Below, in pieces: positions 1-9,407 of a stretch of DNA of 64,000 nucleotides (its first letter is position 1; every line of letters starts with the position of its first letter). The position numbers and the translations under genes are program-made. The notes under the pieces were generated by a model, which made no database searches, was not told the DNA's origin, and saw only the letters and a list, made by a program, of their open reading frames with translations. The DNA comes from Methanohalophilus levihalophilus (GTDB taxonomy: Archaea; Halobacteriota; Methanosarcinia; Methanosarcinales; Methanosarcinaceae), in contig NZ_JAGGLK010000002.1 of NCBI RefSeq assembly GCF_017874375.1, forward strand, positions 620,001 through 684,000. The letters run 5' to 3'.

Positions 1-294
1 CAGATGCAGATGGGTGGAGCTACAAAAGAAATCCAGGGTCGCCGCGGAATTATTATCAACATGACCTCTGAAGGAGATACCACAATTATTGAATCAAAGG
101 CTCCGGTGTCCGAGCTCTTCGGATTTGCAGGCGATATTCGCTCTGCTACTGAAGGACGGGCAATGTGGAGTACAGAGTTTGCAGGCTTTGAAACCCTCCC
201 AACCAACATGATCGCAGACATTGTGAAGGGAATCAGGGAAAGGAAGGGCCTGAAAGCAGAACTTCCACAGGCATCCGACTATCTGAGTATGTGA
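1..294 (+). CDS. fusA: Elongation factor 2 (aEF-2), C-terminal fragment
   Basis: This is the last 97 codons of archaeal/eukaryotic-type translation elongation factor EF-2, the GTPase that moves tRNA and mRNA after peptide transfer. The gene begins upstream of the window. The visible part is the end of domain IV and domain V, with the conserved run [19 protein letters not shown] followed by the TEGRAMWS segment. It is followed by EF-1 alpha and ribosomal protein S10, the usual end of the archaeal str operon. The stop is TGA and lies inside a hairpin. Confidence 0.97.
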   Translation, partial: QMQMGGATKEIQGRRGIIINMTSEGDTTIIESKAPVSELFGFAGDIRSATEGRAMWSTEFAGFETLPTNMIADIVKGIRERKGLKAELPQASDYLSM

Positions 295-314
295 GAGAGG
301 TCCTCTTTCTCACA
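290..314 (+). terminator. Hairpin overlapping the EF-2 stop codon
   Basis: TGTGAGA (290-296) pairs with TCTCACA (308-314), and inner GAGG (297-300) pairs with CCTC (302-305). The stop codon TGA at 292-294 is in the left arm. Only a weak T-run follows, so it may be a partial terminator or an mRNA processing or stability element between fusA and tuf. Confidence 0.5.
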
Positions 315-405
315 TTAAAAGTTGGGTTACCTGCGGAAAGGTTTAAACGTGTAAAGGACTATTAAACCACCAAAATCCAAATCAAATTTAACAGGAGAAG
401 TTTAA

Positions 406-1671
406 ATGGCTGAGAAACCACACATGAACTTAGCAGTTATCGGTCACATTGACCACGGAAAGTCCACACTTGTAGGAAGACTCATGTTCGAGACTGGCGC
501 AGTACCAGCTCACCTCATTGAGAAATACAAGGCAGAAGCAAAAGAGAAAGGTAAAGAATCCTTTGCATTCGCATGGGTAATGGACTCCCTCAAGGAAGAA
601 CGTGAGAGGGGTATCACCATCGATATCGCACACAAGAGATTCGACACCGACAAGTACTACTTCACTATCGTAGACTGTCCAGGTCACCGTGACTTCGTCA
701 AGAACATGATTACCGGTGCTTCCCAGGCAGATGCAGCAATTCTCGTAGTTGCAGCACCTGATGGAGTAATGGCCCAGACCAAGGAACACGTTTTCCTTTC
801 CAGGACCCTCGGTATCAATCAGTTGATCATTGCAGTTAACAAGATGGATGCAGCAGACTACAGCGAAGACAGATACAACGCTGTCAAGGAAGAAGTATCC
901 CAACTTCTCGGTATGGTCGGTTTCAAGGCTTCCGAGATTCCATTCATTCCAACTTCTGCATTCGAAGGTGACAACATCTCCGAGAAGAGCGCAAACACAC
1001 CATGGTACACAGGTCCTTCAATCCTTGAGTCCCTCAACGCACTTGTAGAACCTGAAAAGCCAGACACTCTTCCACTCCGTATCCCAGTTCAGGATGCATA
1101 CTCCATTTCCGGTATTGGTACCGTCCCAGTAGGACGTGTCGAAACCGGTGTTATGAAGAAAGGTGACAATGTTATCTTTAACCCAAGTGGCGCAACCGGT
1201 GAGGTAAAATCCATTGAAATGCACCACGAAGAAGTCCCACAGGCTGTACCTGGTGACAACATTGGATGGAACGTCAGGGGTATCGGTAAGGGTGATGTAA
1301 GACGTGGTGACGTCTGTGGTCCAACTGCAAACCCACCAAGTGTTGCAGACGAATTCGTCGGTCAGATTGTAGTGCTTCAGCACCCATCAGCAATCACCGT
1401 GGGTTACACACCTGTATTCCACTGTCACACAACCCAGACAGCATGTACTCTCATGTCTATCGACAAGAAACTTGATCCAAAATCCGGTCAGGTTAAGGAA
1501 GAGAACCCAACATTCATCAAAGCTGGTGATGCAGCAATCGTTACCATCAAGCCAACAAGGCCAATGGTTATCGAGCCTGTAAAAGAAATCCCACAGCTCG
1601 GAAGGTTCGCTATCCGTGATATGGGTATGACCATTGCTGCTGGCATGTGCATGAGTGTTAAACAGAAATAA
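406..1671 (+). CDS. tuf: Elongation factor 1-alpha (EF-Tu homologue)
   Basis: This GTPase delivers aminoacyl-tRNA to the ribosome. The 421 residues carry the GTP-binding motifs GHIDHGKST (residues 13-21), DCPGH (90-94) and NKMD (145-148), then the two beta-barrel domains, which is the normal archaeal length. An AGGAG ribosome-binding site lies about 6 bases before the ATG. The leader has AT-rich TATA-like sequence near 340-350, so the gene may have its own promoter besides read-through from fusA. The codons are those of a highly expressed gene. S10 follows after 33 bases. Confidence 0.99.
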   Translation: MAEKPHMNLAVIGHIDHGKSTLVGRLMFETGAVPAHLIEKYKAEAKEKGKESFAFAWVMDSLKEERERGITIDIAHKRFDTDKYYFTIVDCPGHRDFVKNMITGASQADAAILVVAAPDGVMAQTKEHVFLSRTLGINQLIIAVNKMDAADYSEDRYNAVKEEVSQLLGMVGFKASEIPFIPTSAFEGDNISEKSANTPWYTGPSILESLNALVEPEKPDTLPLRIPVQDAYSISGIGTVPVGRVETGVMKKGDNVIFNPSGATGEVKSIEMHHEEVPQAVPGDNIGWNVRGIGKGDVRRGDVCGPTANPPSVADEFVGQIVVLQHPSAITVGYTPVFHCHTTQTACTLMSIDKKLDPKSGQVKEENPTFIKAGDAAIVTIKPTRPMVIEPVKEIPQLGRFAIRDMGMTIAAGMCMSVKQK

Positions 1672-2016
<345 letters not shown>

Positions 2017-2018
2017 TT

Positions 2019-2050
2019 CAGGGGCAAAGTCCTCTGATTCCTTTTTTATT
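2019..2050 (+). terminator. Terminator after rpsJ
   Basis: CAGGGG (2019-2024) pairs, with one G-T pair, with CCTCTG (2031-2036). A T-rich run starts at 2041. Archaeal terminators often need only the T-run, and this one has both. Confidence 0.6.
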
Positions 2051-2111
2051 TTCTTTATTTCGATTAGTTAACTATATCTAGAAATTCATTTATTATTACA
2101 GTGGTGATTTT

Positions 2112-2312
2112 ATGGTAACTGAACCTCAGGATGAAAATGAGAAACTTGTCTATAAAGCATTGAAAGAATCCGAAAAACCCATGAGGCCAGGTGATGTGGC
2201 AAAAGAAACAGGTCTTGATAGTAAAGTTGTCAGTCAAGCCATTAAAGCTCTGAAAAACAGGGGACTTGTCTGCTCTCCCAAAAGATGCTATTACGGACCT
2301 TCAGATGAGTAA
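2112..2312 (+). CDS. Small winged-helix DNA-binding protein
   Basis: A 66-residue protein that is essentially one winged-helix domain. Helices cover about residues 8-18, 24-32 (GDVAKETGLD) and the recognition helix 33-47 (SKVVSQAIKALKNRG), then a short wing. Such proteins bind DNA as dimers in the MarR/ArsR-like fold. A GGTGAT ribosome-binding site lies 5 bases before the ATG. The target is not evident. It is on the opposite strand to the histidine kinase that follows and ends 4 bases from that gene's stop codon. Confidence 0.85.
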   Translation: MVTEPQDENEKLVYKALKESEKPMRPGDVAKETGLDSKVVSQAIKALKNRGLVCSPKRCYYGPSDE

Positions 2313-2316
2313 TTTC

Positions 2317-3897
2317 TTATCCTTTTTTAGTGCAGGGGAGGGATACGGTGAAAGTCGTCCCGACACCCGGCTCGCTTTCCACTTCTATTTTTCCTCCATG
2401 CATTTCAACGAAACTTTTCACGAGACTAAGCCCCAGGCCGGTTCCCTGATACTTTCTATTCAGGGATGAATCAAGCTGCCAGAATGGCTCAAAAATCTCT
2501 TTCATATAAGTATTATCAATCCCGATTCCTGTATCACTGATTGATATCATAAGATTGTCTTTTTCCTTTACTGAGTTGATATACACAGAGTGGCCGGGTT
2601 CTGTGAACTTTATTGCGTTGTCTATCAAATTGTAGAGTATTTCTTCTACTTTTGTTTTGTCAGCGCATATTTCTCCAATTGCGATATCCATAGTATTCTT
2701 TATGTCAATGTTTTTGCTTCTTGCAATTATATTGAATGAATTTATTTGGGCATTTAGTACTTTCCTGTAATCAAAACAACTTAATGTGAAATCTGTGTTG
2801 CCGCTCTCAATATAAGACATTTCCAGAATTGAGTCTATTAGCTCAAGAAGATGCTGGCCGCTTTTCAAAACATTGTCAAGGTAACGTCTCTGTTTATCAT
2901 TAATTTTGCCGGGTCGCTCAGTCTTCAGTACTTCAGAAAAACCAATTACAGAATTTAACGGAGTTCGCAACTCATGACTCATGGTTGTAATAAATTGATC
3001 CTTTGTACGGTTCGCTTCTTCTGCAAGGATTTTTGCCTTTATGAGATTGTTTTCAAACTCCCTCTTTTTTGTAATGTCCTCTCCCGCAAGCATTATCCCG
3101 GAAATATTCTCTTCCTGATCAATATATGCCGAATATTTCCACTCAATGAGCAATTCCTTGCGATTAAAATTCAAGATCCTATTTTCAGAGCTTGCAAATT
3201 TGTATTTACTGTCTAATATATCCCGGAAAATAATTTTGGATTGTTCGAGATCTTCAGGGAACTTCATAAGATCGAACCAGTTGCTTCCGAGAAGCCATTT
3301 TCTGGTGTACCCAAGTGTTTCGCATGCTTTCTGATTTACAAGGCGAATATTAAAATCAGTGTCAAGAACGAAAATAATTACCCCGGCGATGTCCAGATAC
3401 CTGTTTGCTCTTTCCTTTTCAACCTGGAGTTGTTTCTCAACTTTTTTCAATTTACCAATATCAACCATTACACCGTTAAGTCCTACCACCTGATCATTTT
3501 CAAATATTGGTTTTGATGAGGTATGGACATATTTAATGTTCCCCGTCTTGTCAATAATGCGAAACATATACGGATTGTATACTCCGGCAATAGTTCTGCT
3601 CATGTCCTGAAGAAGGCCTTCCAAATCATCCGGGTGGACATAACGGGCAAAATTCGTACCAATTACTTCTTCAGGCTTGTAGCCGGTTATCCTCTCAATT
3701 GCAGGGTTTATGTATGTAAACACGCCGGTTCCGTCAACTGAAAAAACAACGTCATTTAGTGTGTTAACATGCTGCTGGATAAACGTTTCCAGATTATCAA
3801 TTTTGCTTTCGAGGCTCTTAATTCGTTCTTCATCAATTCCCGCACAACTCAAAGAAGCCGTATTCTCATTAATATTATGATATTCAGATGCAGACAC
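2317..3897 (-). CDS. PAS-domain sensor histidine kinase (cytoplasmic)
   Basis: A 526-residue signal-transduction kinase without a membrane segment. A short coiled coil (residues about 23-45) precedes a first PAS/PAC domain (45-150), a linker helix, a second PAS domain (165-280), a HisKA dimerisation helix with MSHELRTPLN and the phosphate-accepting His308, and a HATPase domain with N box NLIDNAIKF (423-431), DTGIGI and GTGLGLSL. The start is GTG with a GAGGGG ribosome-binding site 7-8 bases upstream. The PAS domains suggest sensing of a soluble ligand or redox state. No response regulator is nearby, so it is an orphan kinase, as is common in Methanosarcinales. Confidence 0.95.
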   Translation of the reverse strand: MSASEYHNINENTASLSCAGIDEERIKSLESKIDNLETFIQQHVNTLNDVVFSVDGTGVFTYINPAIERITGYKPEEVIGTNFARYVHPDDLEGLLQDMSRTIAGVYNPYMFRIIDKTGNIKYVHTSSKPIFENDQVVGLNGVMVDIGKLKKVEKQLQVEKERANRYLDIAGVIIFVLDTDFNIRLVNQKACETLGYTRKWLLGSNWFDLMKFPEDLEQSKIIFRDILDSKYKFASSENRILNFNRKELLIEWKYSAYIDQEENISGIMLAGEDITKKREFENNLIKAKILAEEANRTKDQFITTMSHELRTPLNSVIGFSEVLKTERPGKINDKQRRYLDNVLKSGQHLLELIDSILEMSYIESGNTDFTLSCFDYRKVLNAQINSFNIIARSKNIDIKNTMDIAIGEICADKTKVEEILYNLIDNAIKFTEPGHSVYINSVKEKDNLMISISDTGIGIDNTYMKEIFEPFWQLDSSLNRKYQGTGLGLSLVKSFVEMHGGKIEVESEPGVGTTFTVSLPCTKKG

Positions 3898-3975
3898 GTT
3901 TTTATCCCCTCGTATAACAATAGGTGTATGATTGTGAGCAACAAAAATACAATTACAATCATTTTATGGAAGTTT

Positions 3976-3987
3976 AAGTATATATGT
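3976..3987 (-). promoter_or_regulatory. TATA box of the histidine kinase gene
   Basis: On the minus strand the sequence reads ACATATATACTT, about 80 bases before the GTG start at 3897. This predicts a transcript start near 3955 and a leader of about 55 bases. Confidence 0.45.
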
Positions 3988-4001
3988 CCTGTGTAGGATA
4001 A

Positions 4002-4010
4002 GTTTATATC
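4002..4010 (+). promoter_or_regulatory. TATA box of tRNA-Arg
   Basis: GTTTATATC is centred about 34 bases before the mature tRNA 5' end. That allows a short 5' leader, as is usual for archaeal tRNA genes. Confidence 0.5.
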
Positions 4011-4039
4011 CGGACATTAACTATAAAACAGAAGCTGAT

Positions 4040-4111
4040 GGGCCTGTAGTGTAGAGGATATCACTTAAGCCTCCGGAGCTTAGAACCCGGGTTCGATTCC
4101 CGGCAGGCCCG
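4040..4111 (+). tRNA. tRNA-Arg (anticodon CCG)
   Basis: A 72-base tRNA. The acceptor stem is GGGCCTG (4040-4046) paired with CAGGCCC (4104-4110), with discriminator G at 4111. The anticodon stem TAAGC/GCTTA encloses the loop CTCCGGA with T33 and anticodon CCG, which reads the arginine codon CGG. The T arm CCGGG/CCCGG has the loop TTCGATT. There is no intron, and CCA is not encoded. Confidence 0.96.
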
Positions 4112-4131
4112 CTAAAATTGATTTGTTTATA

Positions 4132-4533
4132 TTAAATACAATATAATTTACAAAGGTGTTCTCTTATTTTGTGGCAGAGATGTATCCTGTAGACTTCAGG
4201 GTTTGGTATGTCAAAAATAACAACTCCCTGAGTGTGCCAGGAAACATTGTTAATGAGACCTTTTTCTTCCATATCATCCACAAAAAAGCGTGCCTTGCTG
4301 TAATCAAGGTTCTGTCTCCAGTCACCGACGCGCATTTTTGATCCGCCTCTGAGACTTAATTCCAGTTCATCAAGACCAAATTTGTAGAGGTCAAACCATT
4401 GCAGGTCATCCTTCTCGGATTTTATGCGCCCCTTCTTGGTATCTTCCTGCATCATTTTCACGATAAGGTCGATGTCAGTTGATTTCAAGACGTTATTGTT
4501 AATTTTTTCAAGGTAAAGGTCAATCTCTTCCAT
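4132..4533 (-). CDS. Conserved hypothetical protein (133 aa)
   Basis: I do not recognise the family. The protein is soluble, with predicted helices in the first 55 residues and a mixed alpha/beta second half, and an acidic N terminus. There is no signal peptide, membrane segment or metal-binding cluster; the two cysteines near the C terminus (HLCHKIREHLCKL) are close but not a known motif. The gene is alone, with a tRNA on one side and the divergent 2-oxoacid oxidoreductase operon on the other. Confidence 0.7.
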   Translation of the reverse strand: MEEIDLYLEKINNNVLKSTDIDLIVKMMQEDTKKGRIKSEKDDLQWFDLYKFGLDELELSLRGGSKMRVGDWRQNLDYSKARFFVDDMEEKGLINNVSWHTQGVVIFDIPNPEVYRIHLCHKIREHLCKLYCI

Positions 4534-4677
4534 CTTGTATCCTCTTGAATTTATGGATGCTTCTATTATAATTGAGATAAAAGATGGCTTAATCTAGATA
4601 AGGGTTTCTTAATGTCTTTGCCGAAAAGGACATAACTTTTACAGTTGTAGTTTATGTGATATGCCGGGGGGTTTACC

Positions 4678-6396
4678 ATAGTTGATATAAGCATAAAGAT
4701 AGGTGGTGCCGCAGGTCAGGGCATCCAGACAATAGGTACGGTTCTTTCAAAAACCTTCTTAAGAGATGGTTTCCATGTTTTTGGGAGTCAGTTTTACCTT
4801 TCCCGCGTGAGAGGTGGACACAACTTTTTCCAGATTCGTGTAAGTGATCATCCTGTTCAAGCCATAAAAGAAGAACTGGATATTTTAGTTGCGCTTGATG
4901 AAGCATCCATTACGCAGCATCTTGAAGAGGTGCAGGATGGATTTGTTGTTGCTGATGAGGCTGCAGTAAATGATACGACTCCGGAAAATGTTATTTCTAT
5001 CCCATTTGTTGACATAGCAAAGGAAGTCAGCGGGAATAAGCTATTTTCCAATACTGTCGCAGTAGGTGCGGTTTTCGGTATTCTTTGCTATGATCTTTCA
5101 TGCCTCAATACTCTACTCTCAGAGATTTTCGAGAAGAAGGGCGAGGAAATAATTGAGAAAAACATTGCTGCTGCAAAGGCTGGCTATGATTATGTGCAGG
5201 ATGGGAAGTTTAAAGGGGTTTGCAAATTTGATTTAACCCCCAATCCTGTTGATGGAAGGATACTGATCGATGGAAATGATGCAGTTGGGTTTGGTGCACT
5301 GGCAGCAGGAGTGCAATTGGTTTCTTCTTATCCAATGACACCTTCAACGGGTGTCATGACTTTTGTGGCAAAATATGCTGATCGTTTCAATGCCATAGTA
5401 GAGCAGGCAGAGGACGAAGTTGCAGCCCTAAACATGGCAATAGGTGCTTCCTTTGCAGGTGTAAGGGCAATGACTACGACTTCAGGCGGGGGATTCTGTC
5501 TCATGACCGAAGCCCTTGGGCTTGCAGGAATGACAGAAACCCCTGTAGTAGTTTTCCTATCCCAGCGCCCTGGGCCGGCAACAGGTCTTCCCACAATGAC
5601 CGAGCAGGCTGACCTTCAATTTGCTCTTCATGCAGCACAGGGAGAGATACCGAGATGTATTCTTGCTCCCAGAACTCCAAGGGATGCTTTTTACCAGACA
5701 ATGCGGGCATTCAATATTGCGGACAAGTATCAGATACCTGTCATTCTCATGAGTGATCAGTATCTTGCGGATGCATTGTTTACATACGAGAATTTTGATC
5801 TTTCTCATGTAACAATTGAAAGGCATTTGCTATCTGACAGGGAATTAAAGAAGATGGGGGACTATCGCCGTTATGAGATTACCGATTCCGGAATTTCCCC
5901 AAGGGCACTGCCGGGTCAGGCAGGTGTGCTTGTGGTGGCTGATAGTGACGAACATAATGAAGAAGGCCACATTGACCAGACTATTGAAAACAGAATACGC
6001 ATGAATGAAAAAAGGCTGAGAAAACTTGATGGCCTGAAGGAAGATATGCAGCTACCGATCATCCATGGTCTGGAGAATGCGGACATTTCCCTGATTGGCT
6101 GGGGTTCCACATTCGGCCCACTTGCCGAGGCGGTGGATATTCTCAATGAGGATGAAGTTTCCATAAATCTTGTTCATTTCAGTGATATTTATCCGCTCCA
6201 CGAGGGTGATATCGGACTTCTGATGGATGGACTAAACCATACTGTATGTGTGGAAAATAACGCCACAGGACAATTCGCTCAGCTCCTGCGCACGGAACTC
6301 GGTTTTGAAGTTAGTGACAAGATACTGCGCTACGATGGTCTGCCGTTTACTCCAAAGTCGATAATAAGGGAACTTGAAGAGAAGGAGGTGGTCTGA
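4678..6396 (+). CDS. korA: 2-oxoacid:ferredoxin oxidoreductase, fused gamma-alpha subunit
   Basis: With the beta subunit this oxidatively decarboxylates a 2-oxoacid to acyl-CoA and passes electrons to ferredoxin. The first ~190 residues are the gamma domain (GGAAGQGIQTIG near the start), and the rest is the pyrimidine-binding alpha domain with YPMTPST at about 218-224, a form of the YPITPST motif of 2-oxoglutarate-type enzymes. The first canonical start codon in frame is GTG at 4807, which would remove 43 residues including the conserved glycine-rich motif. The frame is open back to 4660. A GGGGGG ribosome-binding site (4666-4671) sits 6 bases before ATA at 4678, so I take ATA as the likely start. 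A one-base change in the G run linking to ATG 4661 is the alternative. korB begins 2 bases after the stop. Confidence 0.9.
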   Translation: MVDISIKIGGAAGQGIQTIGTVLSKTFLRDGFHVFGSQFYLSRVRGGHNFFQIRVSDHPVQAIKEELDILVALDEASITQHLEEVQDGFVVADEAAVNDTTPENVISIPFVDIAKEVSGNKLFSNTVAVGAVFGILCYDLSCLNTLLSEIFEKKGEEIIEKNIAAAKAGYDYVQDGKFKGVCKFDLTPNPVDGRILIDGNDAVGFGALAAGVQLVSSYPMTPSTGVMTFVAKYADRFNAIVEQAEDEVAALNMAIGASFAGVRAMTTTSGGGFCLMTEALGLAGMTETPVVVFLSQRPGPATGLPTMTEQADLQFALHAAQGEIPRCILAPRTPRDAFYQTMRAFNIADKYQIPVILMSDQYLADALFTYENFDLSHVTIERHLLSDRELKKMGDYRRYEITDSGISPRALPGQAGVLVVADSDEHNEEGHIDQTIENRIRMNEKRLRKLDGLKEDMQLPIIHGLENADISLIGWGSTFGPLAEAVDILNEDEVSINLVHFSDIYPLHEGDIGLLMDGLNHTVCVENNATGQFAQLLRTELGFEVSDKILRYDGLPFTPKSIIRELEEKEVV

Positions 6397-6398
6397 GG

Positions 6399-7253
6399 AT
6401 GGTAACTCTTGACGATTACAAAGCAGGTGACACTGAGTGGTGTCCCGGATGTGGCAATTTCAGCATACTTGCAGCAGTCAAAAAAGCACTTGTGAGTCTT
6501 GACAAGGAACCGCATGAAGTCTTGATGGTTTCTGGAATCGGACAATCAGGCAAGCTTCCGCACTACCTGAAGTGTAACACTTTCAATGGCTTACATGGGC
6601 GCACTCTTCCTCCGGCAACAGGGGCCAAACTGGCAAATCCTGAACTTACGGTTATTGCAGTAGGGGGGGACGGTGATTCCTACGGTGAAGGTGGAAATCA
6701 CTTCATCCATGCCCTTCGCCGGAATCCTGATATTACTCTTATTGCTCATGATAACCAGATCTACGGCCTTACAAAGGGGCAGGCTTCTCCGACGAGTGAA
6801 CCGGGAATGAAAACCAAAATACAGACACATGGAGTTATCAATACACCTTTCAATCCTCTGGCTGTGGCTATTTCTCTTGGTTGTACCTTCGTTTCCCGTG
6901 GTTTTGCCGGTGACATCGAACACCTGTCTTCATTGATTGCGGAAGCAGTTGAACATCCCGGTTTTTCTCTGGTGGACATCCTGCAACCCTGTATTAGCTT
7001 CAATAAACTCAATACATACAGCTGGTACAAGGAAAGGGTCTATAAGCTGGAAGATGAGGGCTATGATCCCACCGATCGTATCAAAGCCTTCGAGAAAACA
7101 CTGGAATGGGGAGAACGTATTCCTACAGGTGTGTTCTACAAACATGATTCGACAAGCTTTGAATCCAAACAGCCAGTGCTTGAAAAGGGCCCACTTGTGA
7201 AGCAGAAATATGATCCTGAAGAACTCATTGATGTCATGAAGAGCTTCATGTGA
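6399..7253 (+). CDS. korB: 2-oxoacid:ferredoxin oxidoreductase, beta subunit
   Basis: This is the thiamine-diphosphate-binding beta subunit (284 residues). It has the WCPGCGNFSIL cysteine motif near residues 18-28 and the ThDP-binding GGDGDSYGEGGNHF segment near 88-101. It lacks the 2x[4Fe-4S] ferredoxin domain of four-subunit enzymes, so electrons would go to a free ferredoxin. A GGAGG site overlaps the end of korA, so the two are translated together. A fused gamma-alpha subunit plus beta is the two-subunit type; 2-oxoglutarate or a broad range of 2-oxoacids are likely substrates. Confidence 0.93.
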   Translation: MVTLDDYKAGDTEWCPGCGNFSILAAVKKALVSLDKEPHEVLMVSGIGQSGKLPHYLKCNTFNGLHGRTLPPATGAKLANPELTVIAVGGDGDSYGEGGNHFIHALRRNPDITLIAHDNQIYGLTKGQASPTSEPGMKTKIQTHGVINTPFNPLAVAISLGCTFVSRGFAGDIEHLSSLIAEAVEHPGFSLVDILQPCISFNKLNTYSWYKERVYKLEDEGYDPTDRIKAFEKTLEWGERIPTGVFYKHDSTSFESKQPVLEKGPLVKQKYDPEELIDVMKSFM

Positions 7254-7259
7254 GGATTT

Positions 7260-9293
7260 ATGGCCACTCAAAACAGGCTTGCCGGGGAAAGCAGCCCTTA
7301 TCTCCGGCAGCATGCTAACAATCCTGTAGACTGGTATCCGTGGTCTGATGAGGCGTTTGAGAAAGCCCTGAGTCTGGATATTCCTGTTTTCCTTTCAATA
7401 GGATATTCCTCCTGTCATTGGTGTCATGTGATGGCCGAGGAATCCTTTGAGGATAAGAAAGTTGCAGCTCTGCTGAATTCCCATTTTATTTCAATAAAGG
7501 TGGATAGGGAAGAAAGGCCAGATGTTGATGATTTTTACATGGATGCATGTCAGGCAATGACCGGAAGGGGCGGCTGGCCTCTTACGATAATCATGACTCC
7601 TGAGCGGAAGCCATTCTACGCAGCTACTTATCTCCCGAAAGAAAACAGGTTTGGACAACTGGGTGTAATCGATTTACTAAATAAAGTTACCGAGCTATGG
7701 GAAAATCAGAGAGATGAGATTGAGGAGCAGGCAATGTCAACTCTTCCCGACAATCGTCCTAAAGTAAAAGGTGCACTTACTCCTGCTCTATTTGATCAAA
7801 CATACTCGATGCTTCTGGGAACCTTTGACTGGAGAAACGGCGGCTTTGGCCCGGCCCCCAAATTCCCATCCCCCTCCCTGCTGTTATTCCTGCTCCAATA
7901 CTATGAAATAATGGATTCGGATCGCGCCCTTGAGCTGGTTGAGAAAACCCTTTCCTCTATGGCAGATGGGGGGATATTCGACCATCTGGGGGGTGGTTTC
8001 CACCGCTATTCCACCGACAGTGAATGGGATATCCCGCATTTTGAGAAAATGCTCTATGATCAGGCAATGCTGACCATTTCCTACCTGCAAGCGTATCAGG
8101 CGACTGAAACTGCTGAATACAAAGCTGTCGCTGAAGAAGTTCTGGCTTATTCCATGTCATCCCTGCAACACCCGGAAGGTGCATTTTATTGCGCCGAAGA
8201 TGCCGATGTCAATGGGGAGGAAGGTATCTTCTATTTGTGGTCAGTAGAAGAAATAGAAGAAATTCTTGGAAAAGCCGATACTTCACTTTTCTTCAGGCAT
8301 TTCAAACTTGTTCCGGTGCCCGGAAGTCAGGGCCCTCAGTCAAATGCTCTGAGAAAAATTACTGGCCAAAACGGCAACATTGAGTCATCCGCTGAAACCA
8401 TTGAACAGCTTGCTGGGATGAGACAAAAGCTTTTTGAAAAAAGGGGGTTGCGGGATCATCCCGGCCTTGACGACAAAGTTCTCGCTGACTGGAATGGCAT
8501 GATGATAGCAGCCCTTTCAATAGCAGCCCGGGTTTGCGAAAACGATGATTACCTGAAGGAGGCAAAAAGAGCTGCTGACTTTGTCCGGGAAAACATGTTT
8601 GGTGAGAAGGGATTGACTCACAACTTCCATGAAAGTGGTAAAAGTGTGGAAGGGTTCCTTGACGATTATGCATTCTTTGCATGGGGAATGACTGAACTGT
8701 ATGAATCGACTCTTGATGTTACCTATCTCAAAACCGCTGTTGACTTGATGGAAGAAGCTATCAATCGTTTCTGGGATGAAGAAGAGGGAGGATTCTTCTT
8801 CACTTCATCAGCCTCCCATGAGCTACCTCAGAGGACCAAGAAAGTGTTTGACGGGGCTTATCCCAGCGGAAATTCCATGTGTGTCTACAACCTTTTCAGG
8901 TTGTTCCATATAACCGGGAACAGCAGATTCAGGAAATATGCAGAAGATACCCTCCTGAGCTTTTCAGATATGATCCTGCGATCTCCTCCTTCATATTCCT
9001 TTATGATTACGGGATTCGGTATGGGGATTTACGGGAAACATGTTGTGATTGTGGGGGAGAAGGGTGAAGAAGACGCACAGAAGCTTCTGGATACAGTCCA
9101 ATCAGGCTTTCGTCCTGTTGCCGTGTACATGCTAAAGGATCAGGCTTCATCGTCCATTCTTGAAGAAATTGCACCATACACAAAGGACATGCAAAAAATT
9201 GAAGGAAAGGCCACAGCCTATGTTTGCCATGAGGGAAGCTGCAGCCCGCCGGTGACTGACCCAGCTGAGCTGGAGCGGTTGTTGGGTGAGTGA
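7260..9293 (+). CDS. Thioredoxin-fold DUF255 protein (YyaL/SPATA20 family)
   Basis: A 677-residue soluble protein. The N-terminal thioredoxin-like domain has the hallmark [11 protein letters not shown] segment and a CHWC pair (Cys52, Cys55). The remainder is an (alpha/alpha)6 barrel resembling N-acylglucosamine 2-epimerases and glycosidases, with a C-terminal Cys pair near CHEGSCSPP. The length matches the family. The biochemical role is not settled. It starts 6 bases after korB with GAGG before the ATG, so it is probably cotranscribed. The second CxxC-like site suggests a redox-linked function. Confidence 0.9.
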   Translation: MATQNRLAGESSPYLRQHANNPVDWYPWSDEAFEKALSLDIPVFLSIGYSSCHWCHVMAEESFEDKKVAALLNSHFISIKVDREERPDVDDFYMDACQAMTGRGGWPLTIIMTPERKPFYAATYLPKENRFGQLGVIDLLNKVTELWENQRDEIEEQAMSTLPDNRPKVKGALTPALFDQTYSMLLGTFDWRNGGFGPAPKFPSPSLLLFLLQYYEIMDSDRALELVEKTLSSMADGGIFDHLGGGFHRYSTDSEWDIPHFEKMLYDQAMLTISYLQAYQATETAEYKAVAEEVLAYSMSSLQHPEGAFYCAEDADVNGEEGIFYLWSVEEIEEILGKADTSLFFRHFKLVPVPGSQGPQSNALRKITGQNGNIESSAETIEQLAGMRQKLFEKRGLRDHPGLDDKVLADWNGMMIAALSIAARVCENDDYLKEAKRAADFVRENMFGEKGLTHNFHESGKSVEGFLDDYAFFAWGMTELYESTLDVTYLKTAVDLMEEAINRFWDEEEGGFFFTSSASHELPQRTKKVFDGAYPSGNSMCVYNLFRLFHITGNSRFRKYAEDTLLSFSDMILRSPPSYSFMITGFGMGIYGKHVVIVGEKGEEDAQKLLDTVQSGFRPVAVYMLKDQASSSILEEIAPYTKDMQKIEGKATAYVCHEGSCSPPVTDPAELERLLGE

Positions 9294-9345
9294 CGAAGAA
9301 ATCATATTTTTTAGAAACATTGTTTCGATCCAGGCGTACTTTGTA

Positions 9346-9379
9346 GTTTATATGCGATGACAATGTACTTTTCAAAGTA
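9346..9379 (+). promoter_or_regulatory. Promoter and palindromic operator of the first WD40-like gene
   Basis: A TATA box (GTTTATATG, 9346-9354) is followed by the palindrome TACTTTTCAAAGTA (9366-9379), which covers the predicted transcript start. The same 14 bases occur at the same distance from TATA box and ATG in front of the paralogous gene at 10867. This arrangement suits a repressor site. Confidence 0.6.
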
Positions 9380-9407
9380 TTGAAGTTATTATCCGGCAGA
9401 CGTTACA

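Noticed and set aside
430-903. Long open frame on the minus strand inside EF-1 alpha
   Set aside because: It is a mirror of a strongly biased gene's codons; the peptide is rich in Cys, Val and Phe without any domain, and there is no promoter or ribosome-binding site.
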